64,000 bases of DNA from Labia minor (taxonomy: Eukaryota > Arthropoda > Insecta > Dermaptera > Spongiphoridae), in assembly GCA_963082975.1 (NCBI GenBank), contig OY720350.1, forward strand, positions 22,415,875 through 22,479,874. The letters run 5' to 3'. The translations under genes and the position numbers were made by a program. Positions 23,511 to 37,708 of the stretch are shown here, piece by piece (position 1 is the first letter of the stretch; each line of letters opens with the position of its first letter). The notes under the pieces are model-generated. The model saw only the letters and a program-made list of their open reading frames with translations. It was not told the DNA's origin and ran no database searches.

Positions 23511-23819
23511 CTAAAAAAAATGAAAAATATATTATTAAAAAAAAACCATGAGAAATGTATTATAATATAAAAATTAATGCGAAGAGAAAGGATAAATAAT
23601 GTTTTTTTTTTGTTTTTGTTACCATAGTGTCCCTGCCTAAATGGATAGGAGCATCCATATGCATGATAACAGAAATCATGATGAGTGGGTGGAGTAAATA
23701 GGCGCAGTAAGTGATACGACTAAGCGGGTGCATCATTTTTGACGAAAGAATACTATTGATCACGCCTAAAAAGAAAAATTATTATTATTACTTAATAAAT
23801 AAAATATAAATATAATAAA

Positions 23820-23850
<31 letters not shown>

Positions 23851-26800
23851 AAATATAATAATAATAATAATAATAAATATAATAATAATAATAATAATAA
23901 ATATAATAATAATAATAAATATAATAATAATAATAATAATAATAAATATAAATAAAATCATAACAGTTAATTTTGAATAGAAAACATTCTGTGAAAATTT
24001 CTCCAGGTATAAAACTGAATTGTTATTTAGGGAAAATGTAATAAAAATTTATTATCAAAACCATCTAATCTAAATCTTAAAAAATAAATAATATAATTAA
24101 AAAAATTTAAAAGATTTTGGCCTCATCAACCAGATTCATTTTCATTTCCAGCTCCATCCAATTTAAATTTCTTCTAATTCTTTTATATTCTATATATCCT
24201 ATCCAATTATGATCATCGATATTTTAAACATGTTTTCTTGGAAAATACACAAATTCATGAACTTAGTTAATTTTTAAATTCGTATTTTTCAATATTTAAA
24301 ATAATATTTCGATTTTGAAAATATAAATAAATAATTTTAAAATTAACAAATAAAATGATTAGATAATTGAAAATTAAAATTCATTAAAATCAATCTTTAA
24401 TTTAAATTATTAAAATCTCAATGTATTGAAAAAATTGATAGTTTCAAAATACGCGTATGGTTTTTATATGTTTATTCTAACATAAATTATTTTATCTGTA
24501 TATATTAATGTAATTAAATTTTTTTAAATATTTAAAAAAAATTAAACAAAAAATATTAACATAAACAAATTGGAATCCTCATTAAAATTAAAATTTAGAA
24601 AACAAGACATCTTTAAATTTATTTTTCTAATCATTTTAATTTGTTAATTTTAAAAAATAAAATTTTAAATATCTCTACTATAATATATATTTTGAAATGA
24701 TTTTTGAAATTTTAAGAATTTTTTCTTCTTTTGAACATCATTTAAACAATAGAAAAGGGCATTTCCCAAATTCTCTTAAAAGGTCAAATTTCAATATAAA
24801 TGTCTTGGAAATATGCCATCCGGGTTAAATCAAATATTAATTAAAACATTGGAATTATTTTAATTATTAATTAATAATTAATAGTAATGAATAACTATTA
24901 ATTAATTAAAATATTGGAATTATTTTAGTTAATATGCTAGTCAAAATTGAAGAAATTAATTAATTTAATTAATCAATCCTCATCCTAACCTATTATTTCT
25001 AGCGAATTAAATTATACCTATTATTTAAAGAAATAATATAATAAAATAAATTATTAATTAAATTATAATAATTATTATTAATAATTATAAATGAATTACC
25101 GCCGTGCCCTGTGGCGCAGGCAATGATGATCCAGGCAACGCAAAGACCCCAGGCGGTGTGACTGAGGGTTGCATAAGCGGCCGATGCAAACACACCCAAT
25201 CGACCATACAGTCCATGTACCAAAATGAATGTCATACTAATACAAAGACTCCAACCGAGTGACACCCAACCCTACACAAACATATAAATAACTATAAATT
25301 AAAAATTATTTTTATATTAACTTTAATTACTTATAGTATTTCAAAATCGAAAATAGTTAGAAATGGGTATAATATTTCTACCTATAATTATATATATATA
25401 TATATATATGATGTTAAACAATATTTTATTTAAGTAATTGGATTTTTAAAAGTGTTAATTTGTTATTTCAAAAATTTCATTATTTTCATTGATATTAATC
25501 AACTTGCTCTACTATATATTTAAAATAATTAAAGAAATTTATGAATATATATATATATATTCAATTTACTTTGTGTAATTTAAGAATGCAATTAGTCTTT
25601 TGTAGAAGATAACCGGTAGCCATTCCAATTAGATAGGGTGCTAATCGCGTCCAAGGTTTATCATATATTTCATCAAACAACCCTAATGGCTCTTCAATGC
25701 TAAAAATAAGATATTAAAAAAATTAATAAAAAAAAAAAAATTTAAAAAAATTAAGATAGTTTGGTTTTTGTTTTTTTTTTGGTCAGTTTTAAAAACATTT
25801 CTGGGAAGTAAATTTATAACTTTTGAAAAATTCTGAGTCATAAATTAAATAAAATGTATAAAATTATAGAATATTAGAATTTATATTTTATTATTTACGA
25901 AATGAATAATGCTCCTTGTTTTATAGACTTTCAAAAAACAGTTCTTTGATGAAATTGCCTATACATTAGGCGCAAATTATAATAAATTTTTATTATAAAG
26001 TATACATTACAAACATATATCAAGAAAATCCCATGTACTTTTTAAAATATTAGATAAATAATATATTTCATATATTTTTTTTATACATTTTTAATACTTT
26101 TAAAAAATCACTTATGCTATGTTATGCTATAAGTTATAATACCCTTAAATATTTTCTAATTTTATTTCATCATTAAAGAAATTGAAAATTAAAATGATTT
26201 TACTGATAAATGGAATATATAGATATATTTTTAAGTTTGAATACACCAAAACTTAATCAATTTTTTAAAAAAAAAACTTTATATATTTTAAATCATAACA
26301 TTATAGAATAATACAAAAATTAATATTTTTATAATTATCATTTTTTTAATATAGAGTATAATCATATTTTTTTGAATAAAACGAAACTCAATCTAAATAA
26401 ATAATTAACAAGTAATTTTGATCGCGTGTCAAAATACAATTCAGGTACTTAATTCAAAACAACTTTTAATCACTCTTCGAGTTTTCCAAAATATACTTAT
26501 ATGACAAAAGTTACACTAAATTGCTAATCAAAAGGGAAACTTCTAAAGACGACGATGTTTAATTTTGTATCCTCAGAAAACTAATTTCCATAAAATTTAC
26601 AAATAAAATGAATTTCATTTTTGAGTTGTGAAATCTTATGAATTCATTTTTATAATTGAATTTAAACAAAACTAAAAACAATTATAATAAAGTAATATGA
26701 ATAAATTTAAACTCTTTATTCAAAATAAAAATATTTTATTATTCATGATTTATCAAAATTTTCCTTAAATTTAATGATCTAATTTTGTTTCCAATTTTAA

Positions 26801-29044
26801 CAAAAAAAAAAATTATTCTTACTATTAATCAAACAAATTGAAATTTTGTTTAATAATCAATATTTTCATTAAATAATTTAGTTATTATTGCTACATATTT
26901 ATAAATGAAATTATTACATAAAAGAATTTTCGAATTGTACTTATAAAATTTTGTATGTTTAGATAAAATACAAAATTTGAAAAAATGTAGAAAAATTTAA
27001 ATATATAGGGAATTAAATTAAGGTTCCGATCAGGTTACGCCTCTTATTATCCAGTAAAAATACTTATCTCGTCAAAATTATTTTCCATGTCAAAAAAAAA
27101 ATTAAAATATATAAAATAATTTTATTTTTCCAGTTTATTATATGGGTGTGAGGCGTGCTCTATGACCTTGGTAAACGAGAGTTGATTAGGAGTATTTGAA
27201 AATAGAATTTTTCGTAGCAATTCATTTAAAGATGAGGTCGCAAGGAAATAACAGAGACAGCACAACAAGGAATTGCAAGACCTCTATGTATCTTCATACA
27301 TAATTAGGATCATAAAATCGAGAAGGTTGCAATAGGCAGGACACGTGGCAAGAATGGGAGAAGAAAGACTGGCGGTAAATAGATTTGTGTGGAGACTGAT
27401 TGGTAAATCTCCGGTTAAAAGACCAATGACGAGATAAGAAGGGGGCGTAAGAGATATGGGAGAAATTAGCAGTTTGATGGGTGTAGATCAGGATAGAAAT
27501 TCTTGAAGAAATGTGGTTGCATAGGCCAAACCCCTTTTAATTCAATGGAATCATACTAAGATAAATAGATTAATTAGCTAAAAATTAAATTATAATCTAA
27601 ATCAATTAATTTACTAAAAATTACATATACGAGGGTGGGATGAAAAGTTTCCGACCTGACCAAGAAAAAAAAATTTTTTTTGCTATATTTTTCAACATAA
27701 TCTCCATCAACACTGATACATTTCTCATAACGGTGTTCTAATTAATTTAATTAATTTAATTAATTAAATTTGATTAAATTTAATTTAAGTCTCATCAACA
27801 GTTATGAATCGACGCAAAAATTCGTTTGGGTTACGCCTACAGCGCCAAATTGTCGTTAGAAATGGTTTTTCGAAGCAATTTTTGGTCTAACGTTATGAAA
27901 TGCGGCACCCACATTGCACATAGCTTTCCATATTCAAAATGGTTTTGCAAAATATTTCGCACACGTTCAGCTGACATCGTACAGGTCTCAGCTATCTTGA
28001 ATTTTGAAAAATAAAACAAAAGAAAAATTGAAAAACATCGTTTTTCTTGGTCAGGTCGGAAACTTTTAATCCCACCATCGTATATTACAAATTTAAAATT
28101 TAAATCATTTTTTAAGCGAATATTGCAAAGTTTTCCCTATCATTCAGTATATTAATCCATTTACTAAAATTTTATAGTTTTTTTTTTGTCGTTGATATTT
28201 TATTAGTGTTTTCAAAAATAATTTTTAACCTATTTTAATAAATTAATAAATTAATAGAAATTATTGTTATTATTATTTTAAATATAATAATTATTATTTT
28301 TACCTGGGAATATGTTTTGTATTAATGACAATTGTAGCAGTTGTAATCCAAGAACATATTAAAAACCCTAATAAAAAAACAATCGCCACTCGGAATGATC
28401 TGAAAATTAATTAACATTATTTTCTATTGTTTTTTTTTATTTTTGATTAAATAATATAATTTTTAACACATAATATAGTATATATTCTAATTATTTTTTT
28501 TTTTTATTAATATATCTTTCAACATACTTGGATGAGATCATTAACAAGATTATACCTAAAATATAAAATTGTGTATCATTGGAAAGATACCAACTCCAAA
28601 TCATACACTGGAATAAAATATATAAAAAGAGATATTAAACAAAAACCGTTCTTATAATAAATTATTAGAAAATTAGATTTACCATATTTTTTACTGGAAA
28701 CAGTGTATTAATATAAAGTATATTTCTCCACCAATATTTAGGACAATTTTCATGATCTAATGTTGGCGGGTCAAATACAGAATTAAAATGAAACCATTTT
28801 GTGGTCAATTCAACAATACCAAGTACAATTAAATATGGTGGTGTCAAACTGAAACAAAATATATAAAGAAATTAAAATATAATTAATTTGTTCTCCTTTT
28901 TACTTTCCCGCATACTTCGTATAAGGGAAGTATTGGAATCGTCAAAAATTTCGACTTCGAGATTTTGATAGATCTTGACGTTTTAGACCTCCCTGAGTCG
29001 GAAAATACCATTTTTGGAATTATGTCTGTGTGTGTGTATGTATG

Positions 29045-29075
<31 letters not shown>

Positions 29076-30661
29076 TGTCTGTAAGCAAATTTACTCAAAA
29101 ACTAATCAAGCTAGGACTTTGAAATTTGGTACACCGATATTATTCACAGTTTGTAGATTTCTATCAAAATTTCGTCAAAATCGGTTAACCGGAAGTGGTA
29201 CTTTACCTACAATGGTTGCGTTTACCTTTCAAGTAAAGTACCAGTTTGCTTCGAGATATTTGCTTCATATTTTGTATATAGATTTAAAAATATGAAAAAA
29301 ATTCAGATACCAAATTTCATCATGATCTGACTACCGGAAGTGACATTTTACCTATACAAGTAGCGTTTCCTTTTTACCGACCGACGATAGTAAGGGATGT
29401 ATTGTTTTCACACCAAATTTCACCTATGGATATTTTTAGGTACATATCTCCACGAATCATGCATTTTCTTAACAGAAAGAAGTATTTTTAGCATTATGTC
29501 TGTCCGTCCGTCCGATGTGTGTCCGTAGAGATGTGTACAGCTTGAACGGCTCAACGGATTTTGATGAAATTTGGTATATTTACTTAATGCATCAGTATGA
29601 TGAATGGATCAACTTTTGGTGCAAATCTGGAAACCGGAAGTGCTAGTATTGCCGATCGAAGAGAGGAAGTGAAGGGTTATTTTCATATCAAATTTCACGT
29701 GAGGACATATCTCCACGTGTTATGCACTTTGTATTGATTTTATCCTCGAGAAAAATCATCTTCATTAGTTTTTTCTTAATTTAAAATTATATGACGTCAC
29801 CCAGCACTTCATGACGTCACAGCCAGCCCTTATATATTATAAATAAAATAAAATTAAAAATATTTATATTATATCCATATCTGTTTTTTTTACATTTAAA
29901 ATATCAGTTAACCGGAAGTAGCACTTTATTACATTCTAAATATTCATTCGCAACTCTTTATACCTATTTATATGCGGGAAAGTCTAGGGGAGGACACTCC
30001 CGCTTATTCTTATTTTAAGATTAAATAATATGAAATCTAATTATGATAACATAAATCAATTTTTCCGAAGACATTATTTTTTTTTTAACTTGGTTAGGTT
30101 TATGAAAGAAACTCATCCGGAAAGTTCTTGGTCGCCATACATGAGTTATTTCCATCCACAAATTCTTTCCTCTTCCAATTCCATCTTATTTATATTTACA
30201 TTATACGTATAAGTATCTATTTTATATAAAAGGCAATGGTGACAGTTATTACTTCTAAATGGTTGGACAGATCACTGAGTCCATTGAAGTAGGATAAAAA
30301 GAAAATTATAAAAATCATTTTAGGAGTTATGGCTAAAGAACCACTTCCAATTTACCTTTGCTATTTTTAATATGTAATACTAAATGATTTCATAATTAAA
30401 TATATAACAGATATGTGATTTTAGCTGTTTTTCTGTTGGAAATGAGAGCAAACTTGGACAGGAAGGATATATTACATGTATATATGATTAAAAATTAGAA
30501 ATAGAAATTGAACATGTATTACAATAATATAGTATTTTTACTATCTAGCCAGAGTATTTTTTATGTCGATATTTTGATGTTTTTATACGTTTTTAAGGTC
30601 CCTGAGTCATTATCACTAAGGTTGTGAAAGATGTCTACCTCTCTCTCTCTCTCTCTGTAGG

Positions 30662-30694
<33 letters not shown>

Positions 30695-33600
30695 GTGAGT
30701 GTGTATGTGTATATGCAGACAAGATTGCGCAAAAATGGTTTGAGCTAGAATAACGAAATTTGGTATATTTGGCTCATCATACCAAGTTTTGATTTTTTTC
30801 CTCTAAAGTGACCCTAAAAATAAATATATATGCTTGATAATTTTTCACATGATTAAAAATTGTATAAAACTGCTATATGTGGAATTTCAGCTTGATTGAA
30901 TCGCTGAAAGTACCGGAATTAATTTTTGAACACTGCAAATCACGCGACAGCCATCAACAAAGAGCCAAACACACGCTGGTTTAATAAATATTATTTATTA
31001 ATTTTAATTTATAATTTATAATTAATTAAATTTAATTTAAATATAATATATGTTATTTAATCCAATTCAAATTGCGAGATAGTCGAGTGGAGACACTTCA
31101 GCTTATTAAAAATACTACTTTGGAACCCCAAATTTAAAAAAATATATTAATTTCTATTTAATGTTTTAAAAATAATTTTTTAATAATTTCAATTAGATTT
31201 ATTTTAATTATAATTGAAGACTGAAAATACCTACCGTAGGAATCGATAGGATACAATCCCAAAAAAATCCACAATTGGTTTTTGTATTGGATACCATTTT
31301 CGATCTATGGAGGCTATGGTGGATGTTACCGAAGACGTTGATGTTGATGAGAATGTAATCCTGGTGTTATCTTTTTCCGTTGTTTTTTTGAAATAAATAT
31401 AAGCAATGAGGAGGCCGCTAGAAAAAAAAAGAGATTTACATTTTGATTAGCTTTGTTTCTATTGAATTCAATTAAAGTAGTTAGTCAATCGCAGATTTCA
31501 GAAACCATGAATAATTAGCTAAAATAAAAAAAAAATAAACGAATATAGGATGTTAATTAAGTACAAAAAAAAGAAAGTATCTATTTATTTTTTGTCTGGA
31601 AAACCTTGAAATTTAAATGATAAAGTTATAGATGAAGAGATATTTAGGCGACAAAAATAAATTTCATTGTCACCTTATCCACGTTAATTCAATATTATTT
31701 GAATTAATGACGAAATAATTTAATTTGAAAGTATAATCAAATAATTTATAGAAACAAAAAAAAAAAAATTAAAAAATAAAAAAATAAATAAAATGGGAAA
31801 TAATTAAAAAAAAAAAGATATTTGAAATTTAATTAATTTTCTTGAATGTTTGAGTTGCAATTTCAATCACTGATAACACTGAGTGATGAAAAAGAAAACA
31901 AATAAATTTATTAGCTAAAATATTAATTAATTTTATTGTTTTTAAAAAAATTCACAAACTTTTTTTTATTAACATTTTTTTTTTAAGAATATTAATAATT
32001 ATCAATTTCCTTAAAGAAAATGCTTTAAAATATGATTAATTAATTCTGAAAAATGTTATATATAATTATTATATGTGACAAATATTTATTTCTTTTATTG
32101 TAAATAATATTTAAATCGAATGGAATATGTTATATATTAGTAAAAATTTATTTATGTAAACCCAATTGGAATGCAAATGAATTAGGATTAAATAAGAAAA
32201 GGAATTTTGTAGAAGTGGCTCAGGATAGGGATGGTTGACGGAATTTGGTTTGATCAATTTCCGAGATTAATAAAGGATATATAGATATACTTATAGGTTG
32301 ATTTGTCTTACTTTTTTTTTAAATAAATCATTTTTACACTTATCAAATAGAAAATAAGGATATAATGAGGCTTATGTTTTTTTTTAATTCCTAAATTAAT
32401 TCATGGGATCTTTTAAAAATAATTTTAATTTATGTAATAATAATATTGATTTTTTTTTTAGAATCAATTACAAAAATTAAAATTGACAATATTATTTATA
32501 AAAAAAAAATTTTCAAGATAAAATTATGTGGAGGAGGAGTGTATCTGTTTTTTTTTTCTAAACATCAATGAAAAAACCCAAATATTAATTAATAATTAAT
32601 TTTTCTAATTTTAAAAAAATCTATTTAAATAATAAATAAGAAATGGATAAGTAGGAATAATAAAATTATAAATTTTAATTTAATTAATATATTATAATTA
32701 GATTAATATATAGGCTCGTATATATATATATATATATATATGTAAATTAATTTATTAGAAACTAACCTGATGACAAAAAATGTGTCTACCGAAAAAGCAC
32801 CATTGCTAATTGATTGAAACAGAAAATCCCGTTCAACGAGTTGGCGAAATTTACGATTATCTAAATAAATAAATCAATTAGTAAATAAATACACAATTAT
32901 CAATGAGAGTAAAGATAAAGAAATTGGAATATTTTTTCTTTTTTCATTTTTTTTTTACAAAGGATAAAGATAAACAAATCAAAATAGAACCACCTGCGAA
33001 GGGAAAAGCAAACATGCATGCATGGCCAGCAATCACCCAAACGAGGCTGAAGACACGCAGACCGTGGAGGCACGCGAGCGGCTCCTTCTTGCTTGACGAG
33101 GTGATCTTCAAGATACTCGTTTGGATCGCACAACCGAGGAGGACATCCGGCAAAAGACGTCGTATCTCCCTTCCGGGAGTTGAAATATCCTCCTCTGTAA
33201 TATAAATAGGATAACCAAAAAAAAAAACAAAAACAAACAAACGGATTTGTTTGCAAACAAACTTGCAGATTTTTTTTACCTGAACTCTCGGTACTTAAAG
33301 TTATCGGATTCGGTTTTGTTGAAATAGTTGGTCCATGAGACGTATAACTTAAATGATTACTATTATACTCACTTAAATCTGTAAAATAAAAATTAATTCA
33401 TACTTAATAATAAAAACATTATTAAGATAAGAGAGAATAAGAAAAATTAGGAATAAAAATGTAATGTGTTAAGTTATGCACCATTGATATATAATGTATA
33501 TTCAATCCCCTAGACACCATTGGGTGAGAGGCTAGCCTCGCGGTCTCACATTCACATGGTCTCGGGTTCAAGTCCTGACAAGGGAATATCTCTAGCTGGA

Positions 33601-36600
33601 GTCTATGAGACGGAGTCAACCCAGCCTCCGGGATCAACATTGGGGAATAACTACTTGATAAAAAGTAGCGCCTCCGATCAAGAAAATCAAGGTAAAGGTC
33701 TAGAGTCTAGACGACCCGTTCTACTGATCATAGGACACCTCATTAAAATTCTAATATTTAAGTAATACCTTTAAATAGGGTTATGTTTTCCATTGTTGAT
33801 AATTTTTTATGTTTCTATCTTTCTTGGGAATTAACTGAAGTTGAGCATAGAAAAAGGAAAGTGCAAATTGGGCGGATTCATCCAATTTAAAAGTTTAATT
33901 GCTTGATCTTAAAGTATATTATCTCCTAGCTAGTATATTAATAAATTTATAACAGATACAAACTTTTTACTAGATTATTATATACATATTATTATTATAT
34001 CAATTCATGTATATATAGGTAATGTTTTTAATGAATATATGATTAATAGATTTATATTTTTGGTAATAATTTTAATCTTAATGAGTTTTCCAAAAATGAA
34101 TATTGATAGAGTTCTTTATAGCAGAATTAAAATAGTAATAATAAAAATTATAATATAAAAAGTAATATTTAGTCGAGTCGAGTACTTCCTTTCTAATATT
34201 GTCTATTACTTCCTTTTCATACATTCCTCCAGTAATTAATGTTTTAATTATTATAGTAAACAGTTTATTGTTGTTCAAAGTAAGGGCAGATGTAGATTTT
34301 ATTTAAAAAAAAATATTAAAAATTCTAAAACAAACATCACTCTATGTAATATTAATAAGGCACCGCAGGGTGAGAGGTAGCGTAGCTGGCTCATATTCTC
34401 GTAAGTTCCGGGTTTGGCAAGGGAATTTCTCTACCTGGGACGGAGTCAATCCAGCCTCCGGGATCAACATTGGGAATGCTACTCGATAGCGCCACCGATC
34501 AAGAAAATCAAGGTAAAAGGTTAATATGAACCGTTCTACTGATCATAGGACACGTATATTGATAGAACCGACTTGATAGGTATTGTCCTTATGAAGGACA
34601 TACAAAAGTCAGAGGCTTTTTTTTAATGTAATATTAATATTAATTTTATCTTTTTCAAAATCAGGTTAAGTAGTATGCTTCTTGAGTAATCATAATTTGA
34701 TAATTTTTACATCCATGCACTTTTTAAATGTTGATTAATTACATTAATTAAAAAATAAAAGATAATTCAAAAATTATTTTTTTCCATAATTGAAACACTT
34801 ATCATTATCAATTCACAAAATCAAATACTTTGTGATACCGTGAAAAATTCTTTAATCTATGTTAAAGATTAAAAAAACATTTATAGATATATAAGTATAA
34901 GAAAAATACACAATAAAATTAAATAAATTAAATGAATACCTGATTCAGGTATTGTCATATCAAGTGAATCACAACAAGCGGCTGCTGCAGAAGCCATGGC
35001 AGCAATTGCATCGCGTTGTTTCATTTCCATTTCTTTCATTTTTCTTTTTTGATCACGACGACACATCTCATAATAAAAAGTGCTACTAAACACCAAAACA
35101 CTCATGAAGAAACTTACAAATCTAACAAAAAAAAAAAACAAACAAATATAATTCAATCTCTCTCTCTCTCATTATATAAATAGATAATTGAAAATAAAAA
35201 TAAAATTAAAAATAAAACTCATTTAAATCTATTTTTTACCAAAATATCAAACTAATTATAAAAAAAAATGAATTGTTTTGATTTTCATATTTTGAAAAAT
35301 AATTTAATTAGAAATAAAATCTCTAAGAGGATTTTTTCATCTGATTTCATTTTAATATAATCCAATTTACAAACAGGGTGGCATGATTGAGAGAGAGAGA
35401 GATTAAAAATAAACAAAGCGATAGCTTTGGAAAAATCCGTTATATACACATGTGTAACAAATATCTTCTGAATACCTATATCTATCCATATATAAATAAA
35501 TAGATATAAATATATAAAATGATTGATAAAAACAATTACAATAGTAGATAGAATGTAGATTCCATCCAGAGTTTGAATTCAGGATTTCCTGGTACAGAGC
35601 GAGTGCCTAAAATGACACCCGCCCCTTTTGATGCTCTTGATAATATTTTCGAGATTGCTTGGGTGCTACATGATGTTGGCCAACAAACGCCAATAGAAAT
35701 GGGCCGTATCTAACACAAACACAAAATAATAATATACTTTAATATTAATTTAATATAATAATAAACAATTAAAAAATATTTTAAGAAGTGCAATAACTGG
35801 TTCAAAAAATGAATATTCTAATAAATTAATTTAATTTATAATAATTTGTATTAATTGAATAAATATTACATTACTATTTCACTCAATAAGTCTCGAACCT
35901 AACTAATAAAATTCTCCCTTAAATTATTAAAAACCTTTACTTTTTTATCCTATTGTCGTAAAAGAATTTAAATTTGATTTCAACATAGCTTTCAATTTCA
36001 GTAACAATTTAAGTACTTGTTTTAAGGAGTGCAAACAACCAGTAATTAATTAATTGGAGCAAGGTCTGGATTATATAGTGGGTGACAAAAAAATTCGTTC
36101 ATTTCATCATCGTTCTTATCATCTTATGACATTATACTTTTTCTTTAAACAACCAATAGTAGATTCAATAAAATTGATTATAACAGATTATAATAAAAGC
36201 TTATCAAATGTTTCATGAAGATTAAAAGTTAGCCAGACAGATTTAATACTTATTGAGTGAAATAAGTATTTAATATAATTTACTTAAGTTAAAAATATAT
36301 AATATGAAGCATAGAAATTGAGTTTTTAATATAAATTATCTAAAGAATAAATAATAAATAAATACCTGTTTGAAGTCATAAAGCCTCAATTGTAATTTCG
36401 AGACATAATAAGTGATAGAAAACGGTGTTGGGTTTCTAGTACTTTCGCTGAGCTCGGTACAATGGGAGTAAGAACCTAACCAAAAGCTTGATCCCCAATC
36501 AAGAGACCCCATGTACCTCCCACTTGCATCCCACACTGAAACATACTATATAATATTAGAATTATCCATTTTTTATGTCTTTTATCTTTCTATACAATTA

Positions 36601-37666
36601 ATTATGCAATTAAAAATATTTAAAAATTAGATATAAAATTTTAGAAAGAATCATGATTTTTTATTTAGTTATTTAAAATCGTATTATTTCAAAGAAAAAT
36701 TAATAAATCAAAAAATAAATGATTTCAATTGAAAATTGATTTGTTATTACTCAAAATATTACAAAATTAACTATTATTAAAATGAATATTAGGTTAAACT
36801 TGAAGAACACTCTTGAAACTTTTCTTTCTTTTTTATTCATTCCAAATTTCATCTAAATGAAAAGTAAAGAAGTGAAAATAATGACTCTTAAAAAGAAATT
36901 GAATACTTCATTACTCGACATGGATTTAATATATAATATTAAAATAATTTGAGGGATAACATACATTGAAAAAATATATATATATATATATATATATATC
37001 TGTGCTTCTACGGAACTCGAAAGTTCTTGGCCGCAGTAACCACACCCCTCCAAGTATTCTTATTCTGAGCCACAACCCTCCAGTCCCTATCCTCTCCCGT
37101 CTCTCTCATGTCCTTTTCCACATTATCCACCCACCGTGTCATTGGTCTTCCAAGTGGACTTTTCCCACTCGGTCTCCCTACCAATATATTTTTCGCCATT
37201 CTATCTTCTCCCATTCTAGCCAAGTGTCCTGCTCACCTCAGTCTTCTCGATTTTATAATTCTAACTATATCTGGAGATGCATAGAGGTCATGCAATTCCT
37301 CGTTATGCAATCTTTGTCATTCCCCGGTGACCTCATCTTTCTTTGGCCCTTAAATGCTTCGCAGAATCCTATTCTCAAATACTCTAAATCTACTCTCGTC
37401 ACCTAAGGTCATAGACCATGCCTCACACGCATATAATACAACCGGTAAAATAATTGTTTTATATATTATAACTTGTATCCCCTTTGATAATAATTTTGAT
37501 GCGATAAGCCCCTTTATTGCATGATAACAATCGTTTCCCGATTGTAACCTCGCTTTAAACTCATCTCGAATATTATTATCTTTGGTTATCACAGAACCTA
37601 AGTAATTAAATTTTTCTACATTTTCAAATACTATATCTTGTATATTAAGATTTCGCATGTTAATAG

Positions 37667-37708
<42 letters not shown>

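Noticed and set aside
23777..23957. Possible CRISPR-like or tandem array from regular AAATATAAT spacing
   Set aside because: It is an imperfect AAT microsatellite in a eukaryotic intron, without spacers or dyad repeats.
28883..29295. Frames with CVCMYVCMYV and HTYIHTYIHT runs
   Set aside because: Direct translation of the GTAT/GTGT core of HINE-C; the same occurs at 38958-39221.
33520..33765. 81-codon plus-strand frame and 72-codon minus-strand frame at 33422
   Set aside because: Both lie in the tRNA-related SINE and in an NRF-gene intron; they are chance frames of the repeat.
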